21,752 nucleotides of DNA from the NCBI GenBank assembly GCA_050739495.1, contig JBOIBL010000053.1, forward strand, positions 1 to 21,752, written 5' to 3'. The position numbers and the translations under genes were made by a program. Under the pieces are notes generated by a model. It had not been told where the DNA came from. It ran no database searches and saw only the letters and a list, made by a program, of their open reading frames with translations. This DNA is from DASSKW01 sp050739495. Its GTDB lineage: Bacteria; Pseudomonadota; Gammaproteobacteria; Natronospirales; REEB76. Of the stretch, positions 1 through 8,243 are shown one piece after another; within the stretch, counting starts at the first letter, position 1, and the number at the start of each line of letters is the position of its first letter.

Positions 1-1949
1 TCCTGGAACTCGGACATGTTGATGGTGACCATGAAACGGTCGCCACCGAACAGGAAATTCGCGAGGCCGTGTGCGGTTTCGGTCTTGCCGACGCCGCTCG
101 GACCCACCAGCAGAAACACCCCGATCGGCTGATCCGGATTCTGCACGCCGGCCTTGGCGGCACGCACCGTGGCATCAATGGCATCGAGCGCGTGATCCTG
201 GCCACGCACCCAGGTCTTGAGTTGCTTGCCGAGTTCCAGCAACGAGGCGGCTTCATCCCGCACCATATTGCCGACCGGCACCCCCGTCCAGTCCGAGACC
301 ACGCGCGCCACCACTTCCGAAGTCACTTCGTAGCTGACCAGTGCGCCGTCTTTCTGCAAGGCTTCGAGTTTCTTGAGTGCCGCATCGAGTGCTTTCTGCG
401 CCGCCGGCCGGCCCTTGTCATCGCTGTCCTGCAATTGCTTGCGCAACGTGGTGATCTCTTCGACCGCTTTTTTCTCGGTCTCCCAGCGTTTTTGTACTTC
501 CGCGATGTCTTTCCTGAGTGCAGCAACTTCGCTGTCGATCTCTTTCAATCGGGCATCCGATTCGGAACGTCCGCTATCCACGTCGCGCGCAATCGCATTG
601 CGCTCGCGACCCAGCACCGCCACCTGGCGTTCCAGATCCTCAAGCTTGTCCGGTTTGCCGGACAGGCTGATCTTGACCCGTGCGCAGGCAGTATCCAGCA
701 GATCGACCGCCTTGTCTGGCAGTTGCCGGCCGGATATATAACGCGCTGACAGCGACGCTGCTGCCAGGATCGCGTCGTCTCTTATATAGATGTCATGCGC
801 TTTCTCGTAGATGTCACGCAGGCCGCGCAGGATGATGGAAGCGACATCCACGGTGGGCTCGTCGAGTTTCACCAGTTGAAAACGGCGCGCCAGCGCCGGA
901 TCTTTCTCGAAATACTTGCGGTATTCGCTCCAGGTGGTCGCAGCGATGGTCCGCAGTTCACCGCGCGCCAACGCCGGTTTCAAGAGATTTGCAGCATCGC
1001 CAGTCCCAGCCGCGCCGCCCGCACCGATCAGGGTATGCGCTTCGTCGATGAACAGGATGATGGGCTTCTGCGAGGATTTGATCTCGGTGATGACCGCATT
1101 GAGCCGGTTCTCAAATTCGCCCTTGACGCTGGCGCCAGCCTGCAACAGACCCAGATCAAGTCCCACGATGTCCACATCCTTGATCGAATCCGGCACATCG
1201 CCGGATACGACTTTCAAGGCGAGACCTTCCACCACCGAAGTCTTGCCGACGCCGGCTTCACCGACTGCAATCGGATTGTTCTTGCGACGTCGGCCTAGGA
1301 TATCGACGATCTGCCGGATCTCGACATCACGACCGAATACCGGATCGATCTTGCCTTCACGGGCGCGCGCCGTGAAATTGGTAGTGAACTTCTGTAATGC
1401 GGTCGTGCCTTCCGGCGCGGCGCGACCGGCTGCGGTACCGCCACCCGTATACGTGCCAGCGGCACCCAACGGTTCGTTGCCTTCATTCGAAACTGCCAAC
1501 ACGTCCTGTTGCACAGCCAGTAGCTTGTCGCGCGACAGCGAATCGAGTTCGGCAAGTTGTTCGAGGCCGTAACGCGCCGGGTTATCCGCCAGCGCAATCA
1601 ACAGCGCCAACGAGCGCACGCGCGATTGGCCCAGATCGAGAGACGCGATCATCCACGCTTCCTCGATCCAGGACAGCACCGCAGGTGCGAACACCGGCCG
1701 GCCGGGATTGCCACTCTTGAGCCCGTCGATCTCGTGCTGCAACTGCTTGGCCCAGCGGCCCGGGTCGATCTCGAAGTGCTTCAATACAAGTTGCACGTCC
1801 GCCTGGCCATCCTCGAGCAATTCCAGCAGAAGATGCTCGGGTGCCACTTCATAATGACTCCGGTTGACGCACAGACCGGACGCGGCTTCCAATGCCTTGG
1901 TGCATTGATGATTGAGCCGGCGCAACAGGCTCTTGAGATCGGCTTTCAT
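1..1949 (-). CDS. tssH: T6SS sheath-disassembly ATPase ClpV/TssH (partial, C-terminus beyond window)
   Basis: A class-1 Clp/Hsp100 ATPase that extracts sheath subunits after T6SS contraction, so the machine can be rebuilt in the cytoplasm. The reading frame is open from the ATG at 1947-1949 to the window edge, giving about 649 residues of a family usually near 850-900. In order: an N-terminal Clp repeat domain (about 1-150), a Gly/Ala/Thr-rich linker (about 165-180), AAA1 with Walker A GEAGVGKT (near 229) and Walker B ILFIDEAHT (near 298), a charged coiled-coil middle domain (about 430-530), and AAA2 with Walker A GPSGVGKT (near 615). AAA2's Walker B and the C-terminus lie outside. A GGGGA ribosome-binding site sits 4 bases before the ATG. 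It follows tssC by 46 bp in the same operon. Position after tssC favours ClpV over the general chaperone ClpB. The call is firm. Confidence 0.95.
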   Translation of the reverse strand, partial: MKADLKSLLRRLNHQCTKALEAASGLCVNRSHYEVAPEHLLLELLEDGQADVQLVLKHFEIDPGRWAKQLQHEIDGLKSGNPGRPVFAPAVLSWIEEAWMIASLDLGQSRVRSLALLIALADNPARYGLEQLAELDSLSRDKLLAVQQDVLAVSNEGNEPLGAAGTYTGGGTAAGRAAPEGTTALQKFTTNFTARAREGKIDPVFGRDVEIRQIVDILGRRRKNNPIAVGEAGVGKTSVVEGLALKVVSGDVPDSIKDVDIVGLDLGLLQAGASVKGEFENRLNAVITEIKSSQKPIILFIDEAHTLIGAGGAAGTGDAANLLKPALARGELRTIAATTWSEYRKYFEKDPALARRFQLVKLDEPTVDVASIILRGLRDIYEKAHDIYIRDDAILAAASLSARYISGRQLPDKAVDLLDTACARVKISLSGKPDKLEDLERQVAVLGRERNAIARDVDSGRSESDARLKEIDSEVAALRKDIAEVQKRWETEKKAVEEITTLRKQLQDSDDKGRPAAQKALDAALKKLEALQKDGALVSYEVTSEVVARVVSDWTGVPVGNMVRDEAASLLELGKQLKTWVRGQDHALDAIDATVRAAKAGVQNPDQPIGVFLLVGPSGVGKTETAHGLANFLFGGDRFMVTINMSEFQ

Positions 1950-1995
1950 GTCGTCCCCACTCGTTGCTCTGAATCGCGGTTAGGTATGGGTTTGT

Positions 1996-3573
1996 TCAGG
2001 TTGGCGCATCACCGCCGCCGGCATCACCACCGCCAGCGTCGTCTCCACCTGCATCATCGCCGCCACCGGCGTCACCGGCGCCAGCATCACCACCACCGCC
2101 CTCTTTCTCGAGCTTGCCGACCAGTGACAAGGTGAAGGCCGCGCCCATGTACTTGAAGTGCGGACGCACCGCGAGTTCGACTTTGTACCAGCCAGCCTGG
2201 CCTTCGATGTCACTCACGATGACCTTGGCCTCGCGCAACGGACGACGGCTACGCACCGAAGCCGGCGGATTGTCCTGATCGGCCACATATTGGCGAATCC
2301 AGGCGTTCAACTCACGGTCCAGATCGTTCTTGGTTTTCCAGCTGCCTATGTGTTCGCGCTGAATCACTTTCAGGTAATGCGCCAACCGATTGACTATGAA
2401 CATGTACGGCAACTGCGTGCCCAACCGGTAGTTCATCTCGGCTTCACGCGCTTCCGGGCTGGTGCCGAAATGTTTGGCCTTCTGGATCGAGTTGGCCGAG
2501 AAAAACACCGCGTAGTCGCTGTCTTTCTTCGCCACCAGCGGCACGAAACCCTGTTCCGCCAATTCGAATTCGCGGCGATCAGAAATCATCGCTTCGATCG
2601 GCGACTTGGTCTTGGTCTCGCCCTTTTCCTGGTAATGGTGTACCGGCAGGTTGTCGACCATGCCGCCGCTCTGCGGTCCGATCACGTTCGGGCACCAGCG
2701 ATAGTTCTTGAAACTGTCAGCCAGCCGGGTGCCGAACGCAAACGCGGTATTGCCCCACAGATAATCCTTGTGATTCTTGACGGATTCCACGTAATTGAAC
2801 GTCCGCGCCTTGTTGTCGTCACCGTATGGGGCACGCATCATGAAACGCGGCGCGGTGAGCGCGATGTTGCGGGCATCGTCGGATTCACGGAACGCACGCC
2901 ACTTGGCATATTGCGGCCCTTCAAACGTGGATTCGAGATCCTTGATCGCGGCCAGTTCCTCGTAGCTGTCCACGCCGAAGAATTCCGGGCCTGCTGCCGC
3001 CACGAACGGTGCGTGCGACATGGCACTCACGCTCCCGATCTGACGCATCAGCTGGATATCCTGCGCGCCCGGACCGAAATCGTAGGCGCCGATCAGAGCG
3101 CCATACGGCGCGCCGCCGAACTGACCGAACTCCGCGGTATAGATATGTTTGTAGAGGCCTGACTTGGTGACTTCTGGAGCATCCTCGAAATCCTCCAGCA
3201 GTTCTTCCTTGGACACACTCAGCATCTCGATCTTGGTGTTCTCGCGGAAATCGGTACGATCCACCAGCATCTTGAGTCCGCGCCAGGATGATTCCATCTT
3301 CTGGAATTCCGGATTGTGCACAACTTCATCCAGCTGCTTGCTGAGCTTGCGGTCGATCTCCGCAATCATGTCGTCCACCAGCCGCTGCTCGACTTTCTCG
3401 GTCTTGCGGCTAGGTTTCAACAGCTCGGAAATGAAGGCTTCCACGCCACGCTTGGCGACATCGTAACCTTCGTCCTTGGGTTTGAGACGAGTCTCCTGCA
3501 TGATCTGGTCGAGCAGGGAACCCTCAGTTGCGGCGGCAGTGCCGCCCTGTGTTTGTTGCTTCATGTCAGCCAT
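1996..3573 (-). CDS. tssC: T6SS contractile sheath large subunit TssC/VipB
   Basis: Large subunit of the T6SS contractile sheath, which pairs with TssB around the Hcp tube in the cytoplasm. The 525 residues match the family along its length: the N-terminal LLDQIMQETRLKP helix region (the ClpV contact in the Vibrio homologue), the ESSWRGLKMLVDRT block near residue 95, the QFGGAPYGALIGAYDF block, and the C-terminal PHFKYMGAAFTLSLVGKLEKE end. The family normally stops about there (near 490). This protein continues with 34 residues made almost only of Gly, Asp and Ala, in DAGG-like repeats, ending DAPT. An AGAGG ribosome-binding site lies 9 bases before the ATG. It is 57 bp downstream of tssB. 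Function is certain; the role of the tail is unknown. Confidence 0.97.
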   Translation of the reverse strand: MADMKQQTQGGTAAATEGSLLDQIMQETRLKPKDEGYDVAKRGVEAFISELLKPSRKTEKVEQRLVDDMIAEIDRKLSKQLDEVVHNPEFQKMESSWRGLKMLVDRTDFRENTKIEMLSVSKEELLEDFEDAPEVTKSGLYKHIYTAEFGQFGGAPYGALIGAYDFGPGAQDIQLMRQIGSVSAMSHAPFVAAAGPEFFGVDSYEELAAIKDLESTFEGPQYAKWRAFRESDDARNIALTAPRFMMRAPYGDDNKARTFNYVESVKNHKDYLWGNTAFAFGTRLADSFKNYRWCPNVIGPQSGGMVDNLPVHHYQEKGETKTKSPIEAMISDRREFELAEQGFVPLVAKKDSDYAVFFSANSIQKAKHFGTSPEAREAEMNYRLGTQLPYMFIVNRLAHYLKVIQREHIGSWKTKNDLDRELNAWIRQYVADQDNPPASVRSRRPLREAKVIVSDIEGQAGWYKVELAVRPHFKYMGAAFTLSLVGKLEKEGGGGDAGAGDAGGGDDAGGDDAGGGDAGGGDAPT

Positions 3574-3630
3574 GGTCGTTGCCTCTTGATGCGTTTCAGG
3601 TGGAACACGCGCATGCGATGCGCGCCACGA

Positions 3631-4137
3631 TCACTTCTTGTCCTTGCCGGAATCGATGCCCAGTTCTTTCATCACCGCAGCTTTGGTCGCATCGTCTTTC
3701 AGCAGGTCCTGGATGGCGCGGCGAAATGCCGGCACGTTGCCGAGCGGACCCTTGAGGGCCTGCAGATTCTTGCGCAGTTCCAGTAATTGCTTGAGTTCCG
3801 GTACCTGCTCCGCGACCCGGTCAGGCGAGAAATCCTTGAACGAATTGAATTTCAGATTGACGTCGGCGGTGCCGCCGTCTTTCTCATCGAGGGTATTTTT
3901 CACCGTCATGTTCAGGCTCAGGTTGCTGGCCTTGACCACGGCATCGAAGTTGTCCTTGTTGACGTTGACCGGTTGCCGTTCCTCGACAGCGTTGTCGCCC
4001 GGCTTGCCGGTAAAATCGCCCATCACCAGCATCTTCAATGGCAATTCGACATCTTCGGACTGGTCGCCGGTGTCGGATTTGTAAACGATGCTGACGCGCT
4101 CCTTGGGAGCTACTGAACCCTTGTCGTTATCGGCCAT
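3631..4137 (-). CDS. tssB: T6SS contractile sheath small subunit TssB/VipA
   Basis: Small sheath subunit that interlocks with TssC to form the contractile T6SS sheath. At 168 residues it is full length. It carries the family's N-terminal start (VAPKERVSIVYKSDTGD), the VELPLKMLVMGDFTG block near residue 32, the NFDAVVKASNLSLNMTV strand, and a C-terminal helical part (FSPDRVAEQVPELKQLLELR, then LKGPLGNVPAFRRAIQDLL). The tail GIDSGKDKK is lysine-rich. A strong GGAGGG ribosome-binding site lies 8 bases before the ATG, inside the 15-bp gap after tssA, so translation is probably coupled to tssA. Nothing is missing or disturbed. Confidence 0.97.
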   Translation of the reverse strand: MADNDKGSVAPKERVSIVYKSDTGDQSEDVELPLKMLVMGDFTGKPGDNAVEERQPVNVNKDNFDAVVKASNLSLNMTVKNTLDEKDGGTADVNLKFNSFKDFSPDRVAEQVPELKQLLELRKNLQALKGPLGNVPAFRRAIQDLLKDDATKAAVMKELGIDSGKDKK

Positions 4138-4152
4138 GACGTTACCCTCCGG

Positions 4153-5745
4153 TTATATCTTTACACTTAAAGCCAATGCGGGATCGACGCTGCTCAGACG
4201 CGAGAACGTGCTCGCGATCTTTGCCGCCGAGTCCTGCGCATTCTTGGATTTGCCCGCCGACTTCTCGTAGGCAGACAACAAAAGCTTGTATACCCGTGCC
4301 GCGAGCTCCGGCTCCCAGTCGCGCAATTTGAATTCATCGGCACGGTTCGCCAGTTCTTCCAGCAACGATGCTGCGACATGGGCATGGCCGGTCTGCATCA
4401 ACAACTGCGCCAGAGCGAAGCGCCACATAAATTGTTCGCGTGCGCTGCCGGTTGTACTCCAGCCTTGTGACAACTGTTTTACGGCAGCATCCAGATTCCC
4501 GGCAGTTGCCACGGCGCGCGCTTCATTCAGTGCCGCTTCCCACGGCGCATCGCCGCGGCTGCGGCGATTGGCACCGGCTCCGCTTCCGGTCTCGCCAGTC
4601 AGTACTTCCGCTTCCAGCCACGCGCGGGTCGTGTCGTCCGCAAACGGCGTGCCATTCACGAACTGCAGTTCCAGCAACTGGGGGAATGCGCCGAGAAAAT
4701 TGCGGAGTTCGCGCAAGACCGTCTTGTGTGCCGCATTGCCCTTCTCACCGAGAGTCTGCAGAACATCGGCGGCAAGTTTCTGTCCATCCAGCCAGTAAGG
4801 CGCCTTGGTCAGGGCGGTTTCAAGTTCGGGCAACAGCGTGTCCAGCTGGCCGTTCTGGCGTTGGTTCTCGAATACCTTGGTACGTTCGGGAGCGGGGGCG
4901 GGGATCTGGGTCTGGCCGTCGGTCTGGGCCGGCAGACTGTCCACCAGGATCCAGGTGATCAGCCTGCCCAGCCGGTAGGCGCGTGCATCCGCTGTGTCCT
5001 TGCCGAGCCAGTATTTGGTGACTTTGCGGGCGATGTCCTGCAGCTGTCGCAGGGCTTTCCTGGCATCTCCATCCGAGGTGACTTCGGCAATTTCGGCACT
5101 GGGCGCTGCCACCGGACGTGGCGCGGACATAGTGCCGGATGCGGCAGGAGCCGCGACTTGAGCAGATTTCTGTTGCTCGGCTGCCTCAATCGATTGCAGG
5201 TGGTCTTTGAGTGGGCGACTCAAATCCCGCAGTGAGGGGGCGTCCTGACCCATCTTTTCGTCGAGGCAGGCGTCAATTTCCTTGAGCAGCGCCACTGCAT
5301 TTGCCAGGGCGGCCTTATCAGCAGCCTTGGGCATGATGTCGCGCACGAATCGGCCGGCTTTTTCCGCCAGCCAGGCCATGGCTGTGCCCCGCGCCCGCAA
5401 CCGCTTCACCTCGGGAAACAGGCCGTCCCAATGTTGCAGTAATAAATCACGGACAATCTTTAAGCCTGCGGCCAAGCCCTGATAACGCTCGGCTTCGATC
5501 AGGCCCCGGCAGAGGTAGGCGGCGACCAACAAATCCTTGGATTTGGTCTGGAGGATGAGGGCAGATAGCTCTACTACCCGCTTCCAATCCACTGGGGCGG
5601 GTGTCAGGGATTCCTGCTTGGCGAGTTCGGCTTCGAGTTGCTCAAATTCCGGTTCATAGCGCACGGAGGTCCCGCACGGGTGGTCCGGAGAAACCGGGAC
5701 CGAACCCAGACTGGCGAAGCGATGGTTTGTGGCGGCTTCGTCCAC
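4153..5745 (-). CDS. tssA: T6SS baseplate/tube-priming protein TssA
   Basis: TssA protein of the T6SS; members of the family coordinate tube and sheath polymerisation at the baseplate or cap the distal end. The 530 residues begin with an ImpA_N-type domain (about 15-140: PDHPCGTSVRYEPEFEQLE, then the VDWKRVVELSALIL and LFPEVKRLRARGTAMAW blocks). An Ala/Pro-rich linker follows near 195-220, then an all-helical VasJ-like C-terminal half (YWLDGQKLAADVLQTLG; RDWEPELAARVYKLLLSAYEKSAGKSK). The start chosen is GTG at 5743-5745, which keeps the N-terminal domain whole and has a GAGGGTGG ribosome-binding site just upstream. It is the first gene of the tssA-tssB-tssC-tssH block. The long form with a VasJ-like C-terminus suggests the distal-capping type, but that subtype is inferred. 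Confidence 0.93.
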   Translation of the reverse strand: MDEAATNHRFASLGSVPVSPDHPCGTSVRYEPEFEQLEAELAKQESLTPAPVDWKRVVELSALILQTKSKDLLVAAYLCRGLIEAERYQGLAAGLKIVRDLLLQHWDGLFPEVKRLRARGTAMAWLAEKAGRFVRDIMPKAADKAALANAVALLKEIDACLDEKMGQDAPSLRDLSRPLKDHLQSIEAAEQQKSAQVAAPAASGTMSAPRPVAAPSAEIAEVTSDGDARKALRQLQDIARKVTKYWLGKDTADARAYRLGRLITWILVDSLPAQTDGQTQIPAPAPERTKVFENQRQNGQLDTLLPELETALTKAPYWLDGQKLAADVLQTLGEKGNAAHKTVLRELRNFLGAFPQLLELQFVNGTPFADDTTRAWLEAEVLTGETGSGAGANRRSRGDAPWEAALNEARAVATAGNLDAAVKQLSQGWSTTGSAREQFMWRFALAQLLMQTGHAHVAASLLEELANRADEFKLRDWEPELAARVYKLLLSAYEKSAGKSKNAQDSAAKIASTFSRLSSVDPALALSVKI

Positions 5746-6235
5746 GCTAACCCACCCTCAATCAGGACCTTCATTAATTACCGCAATAACCCGTCTGCGG
5801 ACCTTTTATTCGTGTTCTTTAATGTAGTCGCCTGAATCTCAGGGGGAACGTGCCACAGGCCTCTCGCAGATACGGGAGAACCGCAGGCGTAACCCCTGAA
5901 ACAAACCGTCGGGATTCGGGACTGGATCCAGCCCCTTATTTCAGCGGCTTGACGACGAAGCGACACCCCCCGTCACCCGGGGAAAAGCGCCAGCCCGTCT
6001 AAACTAAGGTACCGCAGCCTAACATAAGTTCAAGGACGGTAAAAACAAATTATCCGGCCTCGACGGACCGGTCAAGCCAGGTCTGAAAACCCGGGGAATC
6101 GGTGTTTTGAGCTGCCGGTGTCGGGTGGTTCCGTGCCTCATTCGGCGGGCACTGTTACACTTGCCTGCACGTTTTGACCTTTACCGTGCCGACGCCGTCG
6201 GCACTCTCAGGACTTCAGAAACAGTTGGCAAGCAC
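5746..6235. other. Divergent intergenic region tssA / FHA gene, with possible structured RNA
   Basis: This 490-bp gap between divergent genes must contain the promoters of both the tss operon and the FHA gene. I see no convincing protein-coding frame and no clear sigma-70 or sigma-54 site. It does contain a cluster of nested inverted repeats between 5839 and 6039, described separately. The gap is longer than two promoters need. Confidence 0.5.
5839..5941 (+). promoter_or_regulatory. Candidate structured RNA followed by terminator-like hairpin
   Basis: Read on the plus strand, TCAGGGG (5839-5845) can pair with CCCCTGA (5893-5899). They enclose a hairpin CTCTCG (5861-5866) / CGGGAG (5873-5878) with a 6-base loop and one G-U pair. 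About 20 bp later, GGGACTG (5918-5924) and CAGCCCC (5929-5935) form a short hairpin with one mismatch, followed by TTATTT. This resembles a small RNA or an attenuated leader ahead of the FHA gene. It matches no riboswitch class I could recognise. The stems are visible, but function is inference, and the inverted repeats would also fold on the opposite strand as part of a tssA leader. Confidence 0.25.
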
Positions 6236-7090
6236 ATGTTCATAAGCAAGGAAAAACTCTACACCCTGTTGCTTGCGGATTTCGGCGACAGCCCCGCAAA
6301 TGCACCGGATGCTTACCAGCGCAAGAAGCTCGAGACGCTGGTCACGGAGCACGAAGGCCGCGTGCTGGACAGTCTCCCCAACCGGTTATTCGCCGCATTC
6401 AAACGTGCAGATGCGGCAATGGACACCGCCAAAGCACTGCATGCCACCTCGGCTGGCACCCCGCCGGCACCTCCCCGGCTCAGCGCACATGCCGGCAAGA
6501 TCGTGCTGGAAGAACAAACTGCCACCGGCGCGGCAGTCAATGCCCTCCTGCTGTTGGCCGAAATGGCCTCTGAAAAGCACATTCTGCTGACCGGCTCCCT
6601 TTATAAGGAGCTATCGGGTCTTTGGCAGACCCAGCTGTTACCCCTGCCCCAGGCTTCGCCACTGCCGGATCCCGAAGAGACCCTGCATGTGCTGCCCTGG
6701 GAAGAGGAGGACCGGACCCGCATGGTCACCATGATGTGGGGCAACCGGGATCTGACCAGCGGCCGCATCCACCTGGAACTCTCATACCGCGGTAAGCAGC
6801 TGGATGTCGGCGAAGCGCAACCGGCCATCATCATCGGCCGTTCCAGTCAATGCGATCTGGTCGTGTACCACAGGCTCGCTTCACGCCTGCACGCGCGGGT
6901 CGAATACCGCGACGGCAATTTTGTACTGGTCGACCAGAGCGGCAACGGCACCTTTGTGGCTTTCACCGACGGTGACAAGCGCCGTGTACACATGAACACC
7001 ATGCCGATCCGCGGTACCGGCAAGATCGGGCTTGGCGACGAAAGCGACGCATTGTCCGACGATGCCATCCAGTTCGTATGTGTGGAATAA
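6236..7090 (+). CDS. FHA-domain protein with degenerate cyclase-like N-terminus
   Basis: The 284 residues have two parts. Residues about 180-284 form a forkhead-associated (FHA) domain with its phosphothreonine-binding signature: IIIGRSSQCDLVV (198-210), SRLHARVEY (216-224) and DQSGNGTFV (233-241). FHA proteins often act in the threonine-phosphorylation control of T6SS. Residues about 5-130 recall a class III adenylate cyclase fold: YTLLLADFGD at the start, ARADA-like helix near 58, TATGAAVNALLLLAEMA (95-111) where cyclases have their GxxVNxAARL motif, and KHILLTG afterwards. The second metal aspartate appears lost, so I expect no catalysis. ATG 6236 is preferred; an in-frame TTG at 6107 would add 43 residues without resemblance to anything. 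It is divergent from tssA, so a T6SS role is likely but inferred. Confidence 0.8.
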   Translation: MFISKEKLYTLLLADFGDSPANAPDAYQRKKLETLVTEHEGRVLDSLPNRLFAAFKRADAAMDTAKALHATSAGTPPAPPRLSAHAGKIVLEEQTATGAAVNALLLLAEMASEKHILLTGSLYKELSGLWQTQLLPLPQASPLPDPEETLHVLPWEEEDRTRMVTMMWGNRDLTSGRIHLELSYRGKQLDVGEAQPAIIIGRSSQCDLVVYHRLASRLHARVEYRDGNFVLVDQSGNGTFVAFTDGDKRRVHMNTMPIRGTGKIGLGDESDALSDDAIQFVCVE

Positions 7091-7308
7091 ATCCGGGCCC
7101 CATTACAAACGCTCTGCAAGAATCTTGAAGTAATTCGGGTAAATAATGTCGCAGTCTGTTTCCGATCTGACGGGAATCCGGTTTCCTTGAGCGTCGCAAG
7201 ATCAATCATGAACCGATAACGCACACCGTTATTCACCAGCTTTCATAAGGCTGGCTCATATCCTGAGCGGCATACCAAAAAATATCGCATCGCCGTAAAT
7301 CCAGGGTC

Positions 7309-8067
7309 TTATTCAGACAATTTGCGAATGAAAGCTGCCATGTCACGCGGCGAGCCATAATATGCATCCCACTTGCCTTTGGTATGCAACAGGATGGTCG
7401 GCGTGCCGGTGCCACCCAGTTCACTCATCTGCTCCTCGTTCTGACTGAGCATCTTCTTTACATCGGCGGGGACCGGCGAGATCGCGGCGATACCCCCTTC
7501 CTCGTGCTTCTTGTCGAAACGGGTTTCGTCCTGCTTGAGTGCAGCGACACGGTCATCGGCGACGAGGATCGCAGTCGCACGACCTGCACTGCTGGCTTTC
7601 AGGATGCTGACCATCACCCAATGCACCCGGACCTTGCCGGTTTGAATGTAGGGCCGCAGGTCCGTCCATAAAAGATTGCAGTAAATGCAGTTCGCATCGG
7701 CATACACAAAAATTTCCGGCGCGTCGGGAGCGCCCTCCGTCACCAGATTCGGATCCTTGCGCAGCGAGGCGACGGCTTTGTCGAAATCGGGCTTGGGGAC
7801 ATATTGCTGCATGTATTGCTGCGTAAGATTCACTCCATCCGGACCCACCAATGCCCCGCTCATGACGTAACGGCCGCCGGGCAGCGAATACACGATGATG
7901 AAGTGCCCCTTCATGTTAAGCACCCACCCGGTGAGTCCTGCCGGCCCCGGGAAGCTGCTCACGATTTTGCCGTCGCCGTTTTTCTCTATCTTCTGCAACT
8001 CGGGCGGCAGTTGACCTGCAAGGACCGGGGTGACCAGCATTACCAGTAACAAGCACAGGACACGCAT
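7309..8067 (-). CDS. DsbG/DsbC-like periplasmic thiol:disulfide interchange protein
   Basis: A periplasmic thioredoxin-fold disulfide isomerase or reductase of the DsbC/DsbG family, 252 residues. The first 17 residues are a signal peptide (hydrophobic LCLLLVMLVTPVLA, then GQ). A small N-terminal dimerisation-like domain covers about 20-105. The thioredoxin part follows with active site CIYC at 127-130 in FVYADANCIYCNLLW, and the cis-proline loop GGTGTPTILL near 225. DsbG usually has CPYC and DsbC CGYC, so CIYC is uncommon, but the flanking residues favour DsbG. The start ATG (8065-8067) has an AGAGGA ribosome-binding site 7 bases upstream. It is divergent from the exporter operon. Two proteins nearby, the eight-cysteine protein at 13101 and the RHS tip, are possible clients, though nothing shows this directly. 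Confidence 0.88.
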   Translation of the reverse strand: MRVLCLLLVMLVTPVLAGQLPPELQKIEKNGDGKIVSSFPGPAGLTGWVLNMKGHFIIVYSLPGGRYVMSGALVGPDGVNLTQQYMQQYVPKPDFDKAVASLRKDPNLVTEGAPDAPEIFVYADANCIYCNLLWTDLRPYIQTGKVRVHWVMVSILKASSAGRATAILVADDRVAALKQDETRFDKKHEEGGIAAISPVPADVKKMLSQNEEQMSELGGTGTPTILLHTKGKWDAYYGSPRDMAAFIRKLSE

Positions 8068-8175
8068 CTTGATTCCTCTGAACTATCGCAGTTTGGCGAG
8101 GTGGCGGGTGGTTTTGGTCGGACGGGACAAGTTTATCCGCCGCAGGCTGCCGATTCCCGGCAAAACCAGGATATT

Positions 8176-8193
8176 TTTCCGGAGTAGCGGAAA
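8176..8193. promoter_or_regulatory. Possible operator: TTTCCG-N6-CGGAAA inverted repeat
   Basis: A perfect 6-bp inverted repeat with a 6-bp spacer lies between the divergent dsbG-like gene and the exporter operon, 51 bp before the outer-membrane gene's ATG and just upstream of AT-rich TATAGGTTTAAT, which could serve as a -10 region. A repressor or activator site is plausible; no cognate regulator is encoded next to it. Confidence 0.25.
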
Positions 8194-8243
8194 CGGCAAA
8201 TATAGGTTTAATCTTGTCAGAGCGCTGCACTGGGGGGCTACCG

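Noticed and set aside
69..1720. Several long plus-strand reading frames
   Set aside because: They lie opposite tssH, whose translation on the minus strand shows both Walker A motifs. They are high-GC shadow frames with Arg/His/Ser-rich sequence.
2158..3162. A 334-residue plus-strand reading frame
   Set aside because: It is opposite tssC, which is a clear family member over the whole stretch.
5841..5859. A sigma-54-like site on the minus strand upstream of tssA (TGGCACG at 5849-5855)
   Set aside because: The -24 half is perfect, but the sequence at -12 reads CCCTG and lacks the required GC, so I do not call a promoter.
6107..6235. A TTG start that would lengthen the FHA protein by 43 residues
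   Set aside because: The extra residues are Arg/Cys-rich, unlike a domain or signal peptide, and the ATG at 6236 starts right at the cyclase-like homology.
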